From contig NZ_JAUSYL010000001.1 of the NCBI RefSeq assembly GCF_030816895.1, positions 744,001-808,000 on the forward strand: a stretch of DNA of 64,000 bases. Direction: 5' to 3'. Below the pieces are notes generated by a model, which made no database searches, was not told where the DNA came from, and saw only the letters and a list, made by a program, of their open reading frames with translations. Made by a program: the position numbers and the translations under genes. This document shows, piece by piece, positions 50,606 to 58,702 of this stretch. Position 1 is the stretch's first letter, and each line of letters opens with the position of its first letter. This stretch comes from Clavibacter sp. B3I6 (GTDB lineage Bacteria; Actinomycetota; Actinomycetes; Actinomycetales; Microbacteriaceae).

Positions 50606-53600
50606 TCAGGAGGCGGCCCGCTCCTCGCGGTCGGGCTCGGCGGCCTCGCCGGGGATGGCGTCCGCCGCGGCATCGACCGCCCGGTCCCCCGCTCCCCCCG
50701 CGTCGGCGGGGATCCGCGCGGGACGTGCGTCCCGGTTGACCCGCTGGCCGACCACGGCGCTCACGCCGTCCTGCCGCATCGAGACGCCGTAGAGCGCGTC
50801 GGCGATCTCCATCGTGCGCTTCTGGTGCGTGATGACGATGAGCTGCGACGTGTCGCGGAGCTGCTCGAGGATCGTGAGCAGGCGGCCGAGGTTGGCGTCG
50901 TCGAGCGCGGCCTCCACCTCGTCCATGATGTAGAACGGGCTCGGCCGGGCGGTGAAGATCGCGATGAGCAGGGCCACGGCCGCGAGCGACCGCTCCCCGC
51001 CGGAGAGCAGGGACAGGCGCTCGATGCGCTTGCCGGCCGGGCGCACGCTCACCTCGATGCCCGTCGTCAGCAGCTGCTCGGGATCCGTGAGGTGGATGCT
51101 GCCCGTGCCGCCCGGGAACAGGATCGGGAACACCCGGTCGAAGGCCTTCCGGGTGTCCTCGAAGGCGTCGGCGAAGACGCCCTGCATGGTGCGGTCGATG
51201 TCGTCGATGATCGTGAGGAGGTCCGCGCGCGTCGCGGTGAGGTCGGCGAGCTGCTCCGTGAGGAAGAGGTGCCGCTGCTCGAGCGCCGCGAACTCCTCGA
51301 GCGCGAGCGGGTTGACCCGGCCCAGCTGCGCGAGCTTCCGCTCCGCCGCCTGGAGGCGGGCGCGCTGCTCCTCGCGGTCGAAGGGGCGCGTGGGGCCGGC
51401 CTCATCGGCCGGGTCCGCGTCGCCGTCCTCCGGCGCATCCGCGTCCGCGGGGTCGGGGTCCGCGCCGGACGACCGACCGTCGTCGTCTCCGTCGTCGGAG
51501 CCGGCCTCCCCCGCCGGATCCTCCTCCGAGACGCGCGCACGCTGCCGGGGCGGGAGCGGCGCCTCCTCGGGCACGGGCACGTCGGGGCCGTACTCCGCGA
51601 CGAGCACGCCCTCGCCGAGCCCCAGCTCGCTCGCGGCGCGCTCGAGGAGCTGCGACACCTGCAGGCGCTTCTCGTAGATCTGCAGCTCGAGGCCGTGCAC
51701 GTCCTCGGTGATCCCGTGGAGGCGGGCGCGGAGGTCGGCCTCCTCGCGGCGGAGGGCGGCGAGCTCGGCGTTGCGGCCGGCGCGGGACTCCTCCGCGCGC
51801 GCCAGCACCAGGCGCGCCTCGGCGGTGCTGCGGTCGGCGGCGCGGACGACCGCCGGCAGGGCGTCGGCGACGGAGGCGGCGCGCGCGATCTGCCGGCGGC
51901 GGATCACCTGACGGCGGGCGGCCTCCTCGGCGGCGGCGCGCTCCGCGGCGAGGCGGCGCTCGAGCGCGACCGTGCGCTCCTGCTCGGCCCGGACCCGCTC
52001 CCGCGCGGTCTCGACCTGGAGGCGCGCCTCGATCTCGGCCTCGCGCGCGGCCTCCCACTCGGCGACGAGGCCGTCGCGGCCGCTCGCGTCGAGGACGGGG
52101 CGCGGGCGGGAGCGGGCCTCGTCGAGCGTGCGGCGGGCGGAGTCCGAGGCGGCGACGGCGTCGTCGACGGAGGCGCTCGCGAGGTCGAGGCCGCGCTGGA
52201 CGCGCTGGAGCTCGGCGGCGGCGGACTCGGCCTGCGCGCGCGAGCGGCTGAGGCGCTCGGCGTGGGCCGCGAGGCGGGCGTCGGCCTCCCGCAGGCCGCC
52301 GAGGGCGGCGGCCGCCCGCTCGCGGGCGACGCGGAGCCGCTCCCGGCCGGCGGCGAGGTCGACCCGGAGGTCGTCGATGCGGGCCCGGACGCCCGTGAGG
52401 GTCGCGGCCGCGGCGTCGCGCGCGGCCACGAGCTCGAGCTTGGAGCGCGTGGCACCGGATCCGCCCCGCAGCACGTGCGCGGAGACGACGTCGCCGCCGC
52501 GGGTGACGACCGTCGCGGGAGCGCCGGGGCCGCGCGCCAGGTCGACCGCCCGGGCGAGGTCGTCGACGACGACGACGTCCGCGAGGATCCGCCGGACGCC
52601 GTCGGGCGCGTCCACCACGGCGGAGACCCGTACCGGGCCCGTCCCCTCGGCCGCGGGCGGCCCGCCAGGGGCCCCCGAGGATCCCGCGACGACCACCTCG
52701 ACGCGCCCCAGGTCGTCGTCCACCGCGCGGCGGAGCGCGGCCACGGCGTCGTCGTGCGTCTCCGCGAGCACCGCGTCGGCGAGGGTGCCGAGCGCGGCCG
52801 CGACGGCGGCCTCGTAGCCGGGGCGGACGTGCACGTGCTCCGCGAGGAGGCCGCGCACGCCGGGGAGGCCGGCAGCCACGAGGTCGCTCGATCCGTCACG
52901 CTGGTCGAGCGCGCTCGCGAGGGCCTCGTCGCGCGCGGCCAGGGCGTCCCGCTCCCGCTCGCGCGCGTGCAGCTCCTCGCGCACGGCCTCGATCGCGGAC
53001 TCCTCGGCGGCGACGTCGGCCTGGGCGTCCTCGTAGGCGCGCGTGAGCTCGGATCCGCCCTGCTCGTCGGCCTCGCCCTCCGCCTCGCCGCGCTCCCGCT
53101 CCGCCTCGGCCGCCTGCAGCCGGGCGCGGGCGGCGTCGAGCGCGTTCTGCTGCCGGAGGACCTCGCCGCGCACCGCCGCGAGCCGGGAGCCCGCCGTCTC
53201 GGCGCGCCCCGTGAGGCCCGCGATCTCGAGGTCGTGCCGCGAGACGAGCGCGCTCTGCGCCTGGATCTCCTCGTCGAGCGCGTCGAGCGCCTGGCGCGCC
53301 CGGGCCGTGGCCTGGCGCGCGGCCGCCCAGCCCGCCTCGGCCTCGCCGATGAGCCCGGTGAGCCGCTCGGCCTCGTCGCGGGACGCCTGCACCTGCGCCG
53401 GCGTGATGCCGACGGCGGCCTCGGGGGCGTCGTCCGCGGATCCGAGGAGCGCGAGCCGCTGCTGCGCGAGCGAGAGCAGATTGCGGAGCCGCTCCTGCAC
53501 CTGCTCGAGCGCGAACGCCGTGCGGCGCGCGCCGTCCACCTCGTCGCCCTCCTGCTCCTCGACGATGCGCTCGGAGCGGAGGACGGCGCGGTCGAGCTTC

Positions 53601-54379
53601 TCCTGCAGCACCATGCGCTCGGTGGTGCGCTCCTCCTCGGTGCGCGTGTGCTCGGCGAGGGCGCGCCGGAGGCCGACGACCTCGTCGGCGACGAGGCGCG
53701 CCCGCGCATCCCGCACCACGGCGGCGACCGTCTGCGCCTGGCGCGCGACCTCCGCCTGCCGGCCGAGCGGCTTCAGCTGGCGTCGGATCTCCCCCGCCAG
53801 GTCGCTCAGGCGCGTGAGGTTCGCCTGCATGCCCTCGAGCTTCCGGAGCGTGCGCTCCTTGCGGCGGCGGTGCTTGAGGATCCCCGCGGCCTCCTCGATG
53901 AAGCCGCGCCGCTCCTCGGGAGTCGCCCGGAGGACGTTGTCGAGCCGGCCCTGGCCGACGATGACGTGCATCTCCCGACCGAGCCCGGAGTCGCTGAGGA
54001 GCTCCTGCACGTCGAGGAGCCGGCAGGACGTGCCGTTGATGGCGTACTCGCTGCCGCCGTTGCGGAAGAGCGTGCGGCGGATCGCGACCTCGGTGTAGTC
54101 GATGGGGAGGGCGCCGTCGGCGTTGTCGATCGTGAGCGTGACCTCCGCGCGACCGAGCGGCCCGCGGGTGGAGGTGCCGGCGAAGATGACGTCCTCCATC
54201 TTGCCGCCGCGGAGGGTCTTCGCGCCCTGCTCGCCCATGACCCAGGCGAGGGCGTCGACGACGTTCGACTTGCCGGACCCGTTCGGCCCGACGACACACG
54301 TGACGCCCTGCTCGAACTGGAACGTGGTCGGCTGCGCGAACGACTTGAACCCCTTGAGGGTCAGGCTCTTCAGGTGCAC
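50606..54379 (-). CDS. smc: chromosome segregation protein SMC
   Basis: 1257 aa, slightly longer than the usual about 1190. Head with GPNGSGKSNVVDAL, coiled coil, hinge (about 500-620), second coiled coil and the C-terminal head with LLSGGERSLAAVALL and YIMDEVEAALDDANL. An acidic Asp/Gly/Pro insert at about 950-1000 (SDDGDDDGRSSGADPDPADA) interrupts the return coiled coil. GTG start with GAGGAGG upstream. ScpA/B are elsewhere. Confidence 0.97.
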   Translation of the reverse strand: MHLKSLTLKGFKSFAQPTTFQFEQGVTCVVGPNGSGKSNVVDALAWVMGEQGAKTLRGGKMEDVIFAGTSTRGPLGRAEVTLTIDNADGALPIDYTEVAIRRTLFRNGGSEYAINGTSCRLLDVQELLSDSGLGREMHVIVGQGRLDNVLRATPEERRGFIEEAAGILKHRRRKERTLRKLEGMQANLTRLSDLAGEIRRQLKPLGRQAEVARQAQTVAAVVRDARARLVADEVVGLRRALAEHTRTEEERTTERMVLQEKLDRAVLRSERIVEEQEGDEVDGARRTAFALEQVQERLRNLLSLAQQRLALLGSADDAPEAAVGITPAQVQASRDEAERLTGLIGEAEAGWAAARQATARARQALDALDEEIQAQSALVSRHDLEIAGLTGRAETAGSRLAAVRGEVLRQQNALDAARARLQAAEAERERGEAEGEADEQGGSELTRAYEDAQADVAAEESAIEAVREELHARERERDALAARDEALASALDQRDGSSDLVAAGLPGVRGLLAEHVHVRPGYEAAVAAALGTLADAVLAETHDDAVAALRRAVDDDLGRVEVVVAGSSGAPGGPPAAEGTGPVRVSAVVDAPDGVRRILADVVVVDDLARAVDLARGPGAPATVVTRGGDVVSAHVLRGGSGATRSKLELVAARDAAAATLTGVRARIDDLRVDLAAGRERLRVARERAAAALGGLREADARLAAHAERLSRSRAQAESAAAELQRVQRGLDLASASVDDAVAASDSARRTLDEARSRPRPVLDASGRDGLVAEWEAAREAEIEARLQVETARERVRAEQERTVALERRLAAERAAAEEAARRQVIRRRQIARAASVADALPAVVRAADRSTAEARLVLARAEESRAGRNAELAALRREEADLRARLHGITEDVHGLELQIYEKRLQVSQLLERAASELGLGEGVLVAEYGPDVPVPEEAPLPPRQRARVSEEDPAGEAGSDDGDDDGRSSGADPDPADADAPEDGDADPADEAGPTRPFDREEQRARLQAAERKLAQLGRVNPLALEEFAALEQRHLFLTEQLADLTATRADLLTIIDDIDRTMQGVFADAFEDTRKAFDRVFPILFPGGTGSIHLTDPEQLLTTGIEVSVRPAGKRIERLSLLSGGERSLAAVALLIAIFTARPSPFYIMDEVEAALDDANLGRLLTILEQLRDTSQLIVITHQKRTMEIADALYGVSMRQDGVSAVVGQRVNRDARPARIPADAGGAGDRAVDAAADAIPGEAAEPDREERAAS

Positions 54380-54412
54380 GCCCGCCGCCCTCCTCGCCTC
54401 ATGGTCTCGATC

Positions 54413-54418
54413 ACGGTA
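54413..54418 (-). promoter_or_regulatory. -10 of smc
   Basis: TACCGT on the minus strand, 33 nt before the GTG at 54379; short leader with a ribosome site. Confidence 0.4.
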
Positions 54419-54478
54419 CCGGACGGGGTGCGCCCGCCCGGGAGCCGCGCGCGGGCGGCCCGCGCGTCCCGCCGCCGC

Positions 54479-54484
54479 TACCGT
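54479..54484 (+). promoter_or_regulatory. -10 of the GNAT gene
   Basis: TACCGT, 47 nt before ATG 54532; divergent from the smc promoter. The leader has a GAGGGAG site. Confidence 0.4.
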
Positions 54485-54531
54485 GGGGTGACGCCGGGCC
54501 GACGGGGGCCGCGCCGACGAGGGAGCCGACC

Positions 54532-55650
54532 ATGCCGCACGCCGACGCCGACCGCGCCCTCGTCGTGGAGGAGGTCCCGCCGCCCACCGCCGTCGGCGGC
54601 GCGAGCTGGGACGACTTCGTCGCGGTGACCGACGTGGTCAACCGGGCGCAGTCGCACGACCTCGGCCATGACGCCTTCATCTGGCTGCCGCAGGAGCTGA
54701 TCGCCGACTACGCCGACGTCGCCCACGTCCGGAAGCGCCTGCTCGCCGCGCGCGTCGACGGCCGGATCGTCGGCCGCGGGCTCCTCAGCACGTGGCTGTC
54801 CGACCCGACGACCTCCGACGTGGCGGTGGCCGTGGACCCCGGGCACCGGGGCCGCGGCATCGGTCGCGCCCTCCGGGAGCGCGTGGAGCGGATCGCGCTC
54901 GACGAGGGCTGCCGGATCCTCACGGCCGCCACGATGCACCGTCCGGATCCGTCGGGGACGCCCATCCCCTCGCCCACGGGGACCGGCGCGGTCGGGTCCG
55001 ACGACCCCGCGTCGCGCTTCGCCGTGGCCTCCGGCTACCGCCTCGGGCAGACGGCGCGCACGAGCTCCCTCGACACGACCGAGGTCGCGCCCTCGCTCCC
55101 CGCCCGCCTCGCCCGCGCCCGGGAGGCCGCGGGCGACGCGTACCGGGTCGTCTCCTGGGTGGACGCGACGCCCGCGCACCTGCTCGACGACATGGCCGTG
55201 CTGCACACCCGCATGTCCACCGACGCGCCGCCCGGCGACCTGCCGCAGGTCGAGGACGTCTTCGACGCCGACCGGGTCCGCGCGGCCGAGGCGCGCCGGG
55301 CGTCGTCGGGCCACGTCGGGCTGACGACGGCGGTCGAGCACGTCGCCTCGGGGCGCCTGGCGGGCTTCACCGAGATCGCCGTCTCCCCCAGCGGCCGCCG
55401 CTCCGACGACCACGCGTACACGTACCAGCAGGACACGATCGTGCTGCGCAAGCACCGGGGCCACCGCCTCGGCATGCTCCTCAAGGTCGAGAACCTGCTG
55501 CTCCTGGCGCGCGAGGCCCCCGAGGCCGACCGGGTCGTCACCTGGAACGCCGACGAGAACCGGCCGATGCTCGCCGTGAACGAGGAGCTCGGCTTCCGCC
55601 ACGTCGCCACGAGCGGGAGCTGGATGCGCGAGGTCGGCGCGGCGCGCTGA
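54532..55650 (+). CDS. double-domain GNAT acetyltransferase
   Basis: 372 aa. Two GNAT folds: the first with the acetyl-CoA loop VDPGHRGRGIGRALRERV (about 102-120), the second with VLRKHRGHRLGMLLKVENL and NADENRPMLAVNEELGF. Substrate unknown. Similar double-GNAT proteins (for example mycothiol synthase) exist, but this one lacks features that would let me assign MshD. Confidence 0.85.
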   Translation: MPHADADRALVVEEVPPPTAVGGASWDDFVAVTDVVNRAQSHDLGHDAFIWLPQELIADYADVAHVRKRLLAARVDGRIVGRGLLSTWLSDPTTSDVAVAVDPGHRGRGIGRALRERVERIALDEGCRILTAATMHRPDPSGTPIPSPTGTGAVGSDDPASRFAVASGYRLGQTARTSSLDTTEVAPSLPARLARAREAAGDAYRVVSWVDATPAHLLDDMAVLHTRMSTDAPPGDLPQVEDVFDADRVRAAEARRASSGHVGLTTAVEHVASGRLAGFTEIAVSPSGRRSDDHAYTYQQDTIVLRKHRGHRLGMLLKVENLLLLAREAPEADRVVTWNADENRPMLAVNEELGFRHVATSGSWMREVGAAR

Positions 55651-55702
55651 GCGGTCCGCCGCGCGTCGGCCGGGGACGTGCACGGCCGGCGGGCCCTCAG
55701 GA

Positions 55703-56638
55703 TCAGGCGGCCGCGGAGTCCGGATCCGGCAGCGCCTGGCAGCGCGGGCAGTAGTGGCTCGAGCGGTTCATGAACGCCTCGCGCACGATCGGGGTGCCGC
55801 ACCGCGGGCACGGCTTCCCCTGCTGACCGTAGGCGTTGAGCGAGTGCGAGAAGTAGCCGGACGCGCCGTTCACGTTGACGTACTGCGCGTCGAAGCTCGT
55901 GCCGCCCTCGGCCAGGGCCCGGGCGAGCACGTGCCGCACCTCCGCGAGGAGGCGGAGCGCGCGCCCGCGGCCGAGCGCGTCGGTGGGGTGCGCGTAGTGG
56001 ATGCGGGCAGCCCACAGGGCCTCGTCGGCGTAGATGTTGCCGATGCCGCTCACGAGCGTCTGGTCGAGCAGGGCCCGCTTGATCCCGGTGCGCCGACGCG
56101 CGAGCCGGGCGAGGAGCTCCTCGTCGTCGAAGGCCGGGTCGAGCGCGTCGCGCGCGATGTGGGCGACCTGCGTGGGGACGAGGGCGGCGTCGGATCCGCG
56201 CCCGCCCGCATGCCCGTCGGGCGTGGCGACGAGGCGGTCGACGGCCATGGAGCCGAAGATCCGCTGGTCGACGAAGGCCACCACGAGCTCACCGTGCGCG
56301 GGGTGCTCGATGCCCATGCGGATCCGGAGGAGGCCGTCCGGGTCGGAGCCGGGCTCGCGGAGCAGCACCTGGCCGCTCATGCCGAGGTGGGTGACGAGGG
56401 CGCGCGGCCCGATCCCGTCACGTGCGGCGTCGGGTGCGAGCGGCAGCCACAGGAACTTGCCCCGGCGGACGGCCGAGGTGATCACGCGGCCGACGAGCAG
56501 GTCGACGAACGCGCCCTCGAGGGGGTCGTGCCGCTTGAGGGAACGGGCGTCGAGGATCTCGACGCCCGTGATGCGGGCGCCCGTCACGGCCGGCTCCAGG
56601 CCGGCACGGACGACCTCGACCTCGGGGAGCTCGGGCAC
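55703..56638 (-). CDS. mutM: formamidopyrimidine-DNA glycosylase
   Basis: Base-excision repair of 8-oxoguanine. 311 aa. N-terminal PELPEVE with catalytic Pro and Glu, conserved Lys in VRRGKFLWL, the ALLDQTLVSGIGNIYADEAL helix-two-turn-helix and a C-terminal CPRC...CPRC zinc finger. GTG start (Met then Pro), 6 nt after the rnc stop. Confidence 0.96.
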   Translation of the reverse strand: MPELPEVEVVRAGLEPAVTGARITGVEILDARSLKRHDPLEGAFVDLLVGRVITSAVRRGKFLWLPLAPDAARDGIGPRALVTHLGMSGQVLLREPGSDPDGLLRIRMGIEHPAHGELVVAFVDQRIFGSMAVDRLVATPDGHAGGRGSDAALVPTQVAHIARDALDPAFDDEELLARLARRRTGIKRALLDQTLVSGIGNIYADEALWAARIHYAHPTDALGRGRALRLLAEVRHVLARALAEGGTSFDAQYVNVNGASGYFSHSLNAYGQQGKPCPRCGTPIVREAFMNRSSHYCPRCQALPDPDSAAA

Positions 56639-56644
56639 CGCGGG

Positions 56645-57361
56645 TCAGGCCGTGGTGCGCGCCTCGAGGCGCGTCCACGCCTCGAGCGCGGCCGTCATCT
56701 CGGCCTGCTTCTTGCTGGATCCCTCGCCCGTGGTGCGGACGGCGCCGCCCACCGAGACGACGGCGTGGAAGCGCTTGCTGTGGTCGGGGCCGCTGTCGCT
56801 CACCTCGTAGACCGGCGCGGGCAGGCCCTGGCGCGCGGCGCTCTCCTGGAGCGCGGTCTTCGGGTCCATGGCGGCGCCGAAGCGCGCGGGGTCCTCGAGG
56901 AGCGGCGCGATGAGGCGGAGCACGAGGCCGGTCGCGGCCTCTCCCCCGGCGTCGAGGTAGCAGGCGCCGATGATGGCCTCGACCGTGTCGGCGAGGATCG
57001 ACGACTTGGCGCGGCCGCCCGTGAGCTCCTCGCCGCGACCGAGCAGCAGGTGCTCGCCCAGGCCGATGCCGATGGCGACCTCCGCGAGGGCGACGCTCGA
57101 GACGAGGCTGGCGCGCCGCTTGGCGAGCTCGCCCTCGTCGAGGTCGGGGTTCTCCAGGTAGAGCATGACCGTGACGGCCTGCCCGAGGATGGAGTCGCCG
57201 AGGAACTCGAGGCGCTCGTTGTGCGGGATGCCGCCGTGCTCGTACGCGTACGAGCGGTGGGTGAGCGCGAGCTCGAGGAGCTCGGGGCTCACGTCCACGG
57301 CGAGGAGGCGCCGGAGCGCGTCGCGGTCGCCGTGGACGCGGGAACCCGGGGTGTCGGTCAT
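56645..57361 (-). CDS. rnc: ribonuclease III
   Basis: 238 aa. Signature NERLEFLGDSILGQAV, the second acidic site ILADTVEAIIGACYLD and a C-terminal double-stranded RNA-binding domain (GEGSSKKQAEMTAALEAW). Processes rRNA and structured RNAs. Confidence 0.97.
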   Translation of the reverse strand: MTDTPGSRVHGDRDALRRLLAVDVSPELLELALTHRSYAYEHGGIPHNERLEFLGDSILGQAVTVMLYLENPDLDEGELAKRRASLVSSVALAEVAIGIGLGEHLLLGRGEELTGGRAKSSILADTVEAIIGACYLDAGGEAATGLVLRLIAPLLEDPARFGAAMDPKTALQESAARQGLPAPVYEVSDSGPDHSKRFHAVVSVGGAVRTTGEGSSKKQAEMTAALEAWTRLEARTTA

Positions 57362-57386
57362 GTCCGACGTACCGTGCGGGTCGCGA

Positions 57387-57590
57387 CTAGACGTCGGCGA
57401 CCTTGCGGCCCTTGTACTCCATGTACAGGGGCGTGCCGGCGGCGTCCTCGATCACGCGCGCGCGGTGCGGCATGGAGTAGACGACCTTGCCGTTCTCGAT
57501 GGTCTTGACGAGCGTGGGAGCCTCGGCCTTCCACTGCGAGCGACGCGCACGCGTGTTGGATCGGGACATCTTTCTCTTGGGAACAGCCAT
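57387..57590 (-). CDS. rpmF: 50S ribosomal protein bL32
   Basis: 67 aa, MAVPKRKMSRSNTRARRSQW. It has no Cys pair, so it is the zinc-free type. 2 nt after the DUF177 stop; same operon. Confidence 0.97.
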   Translation of the reverse strand: MAVPKRKMSRSNTRARRSQWKAEAPTLVKTIENGKVVYSMPHRARVIEDAAGTPLYMEYKGRKVADV

Positions 57591-57592
57591 GG

Positions 57593-58165
57593 CTAACTCT
57601 CATCTCTCTGCGTTTCGATGTCGGCGTCTTCACGCGCCGCATCGCTGTCTTCGGAAGCTCGGAAGCCGGACAGGGCCGCCCAGCGCTGATCGATCACGGG
57701 CTCCGGGTCGGAGTCCGCCAGGACCAGGCTGATGCCGGGACCCAGATCGACATCCAGGTCCTCGCCCGGCAGTTCGGGCTGGAACGGCAGTGAAAGGACC
57801 ACCGCATCCCGGATGACCGGCTCCAGGTCCACGTGCTCGTCCTGGACCTGGTAGTCGAAAGCTTCATCAAGAGAGTACGCGAACATCTCCGCGAAATCGA
57901 CCTGGACACGCTCCTGCATGTCGGCGAGGGTCCGCGCGGACTGCCCGTCGGCCACGGTGTCGACGTCCCCGGTGACCAGGATCCCGTCGTGGAGGGACTC
58001 CAGCCGGACGTTCACGAGCATCTCGCGGCCCTCGGGGACGCTGATGAGGCCCTCGCCCATGCGCTCCGGGAGGGTGATGGTCAGCTCGAGCTCGCGCATC
58101 TCGCCGGGGCGGTGCACGATGTCGTGGACGTTGACCGTGAATGGGGTCTTCTGGAACCGGGACAC
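57593..58165 (-). CDS. DUF177 (YceD) family protein
   Basis: 190 aa acidic protein that precedes rpmF in most bacteria and is linked to 23S rRNA synthesis or processing. HRPGEMRELELTITLPERM and DGILVTGDVDTVADGQ are typical; the usual zinc Cys motif is not seen. GTG 58165 is chosen because TACCAT lies exactly 6 nt upstream; longer upstream frames are read through the promoter. Confidence 0.9.
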   Translation of the reverse strand: MSRFQKTPFTVNVHDIVHRPGEMRELELTITLPERMGEGLISVPEGREMLVNVRLESLHDGILVTGDVDTVADGQSARTLADMQERVQVDFAEMFAYSLDEAFDYQVQDEHVDLEPVIRDAVVLSLPFQPELPGEDLDVDLGPGISLVLADSDPEPVIDQRWAALSGFRASEDSDAAREDADIETQRDES

Positions 58166-58171
58166 CCGTAC

Positions 58172-58177
58172 ATGGTA
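58172..58177 (-). promoter_or_regulatory. leaderless -10 of the DUF177-rpmF-rnc-mutM operon
   Basis: TACCAT on the minus strand, exactly 6 nt before the GTG at 58165, in the 19-nt coaD-DUF177 gap. Confidence 0.55.
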
Positions 58178-58184
58178 CGGGTCG

Positions 58185-58676
58185 TCAGCGGTCCCGTCGG
58201 ACGGCCAGGGCATCGGCGACGGCCGCCGGGACGTACGGGGCGACGTCGCCGCCGAGCGCCTCGACCTGGCGGACGAGCGAGCTGGAGACGTGGGCGTGCG
58301 CGGGATCGGGCAGGAGCAGCACGGTCTCGATGCCGGCGAGGTCGCGGTTCACGAGCGCCATGGGCGTCTCGTAGGCCACGTCGAGCTGCGACCGGACGCC
58401 CTTGACGAGCACGGTCGCGCCGACCTGCCGGCAGTAGTCCACGAGGAGGCCGGCGCCCCAGGAGTCGACGCGAACCGAGGCGGGGAGGCCGGCGTCGCGG
58501 ATCACGCGCTCGAGGAGGGCGACGCGCTCCTCGAGCGGGAGCATGGGCGTCTTGCCGGGGTTGTGCACGACGAGCACGACGAGCTCGTCGTAGAGGCGGG
58601 CGGCCCGGCGGACGATGTCGAGGTGGCCGAGCGTGACGGGGTCGAAGGATCCGGGGACGACGGCGATCCGCTGCAT
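58185..58676 (-). CDS. coaD: phosphopantetheine adenylyltransferase
   Basis: Fourth step of coenzyme A synthesis. 163 aa. PGSFDPVTLGHLD with the TxGH nucleotide motif, VKGVRSQLDVAYE and the SSSLVR segment. Start supported by a leaderless -10. Confidence 0.97.
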   Translation of the reverse strand: MQRIAVVPGSFDPVTLGHLDIVRRAARLYDELVVLVVHNPGKTPMLPLEERVALLERVIRDAGLPASVRVDSWGAGLLVDYCRQVGATVLVKGVRSQLDVAYETPMALVNRDLAGIETVLLLPDPAHAHVSSSLVRQVEALGGDVAPYVPAAVADALAVRRDR

Positions 58677-58682
58677 CCGGCC

Positions 58683-58688
58683 AGCCTA
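58683..58688 (-). promoter_or_regulatory. leaderless -10 of coaD
   Basis: TAGGCT on the minus strand, exactly 6 nt before the ATG at 58676. Confidence 0.55.
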
Positions 58689-58702
58689 GGCCCGGACCCG
58701 CG

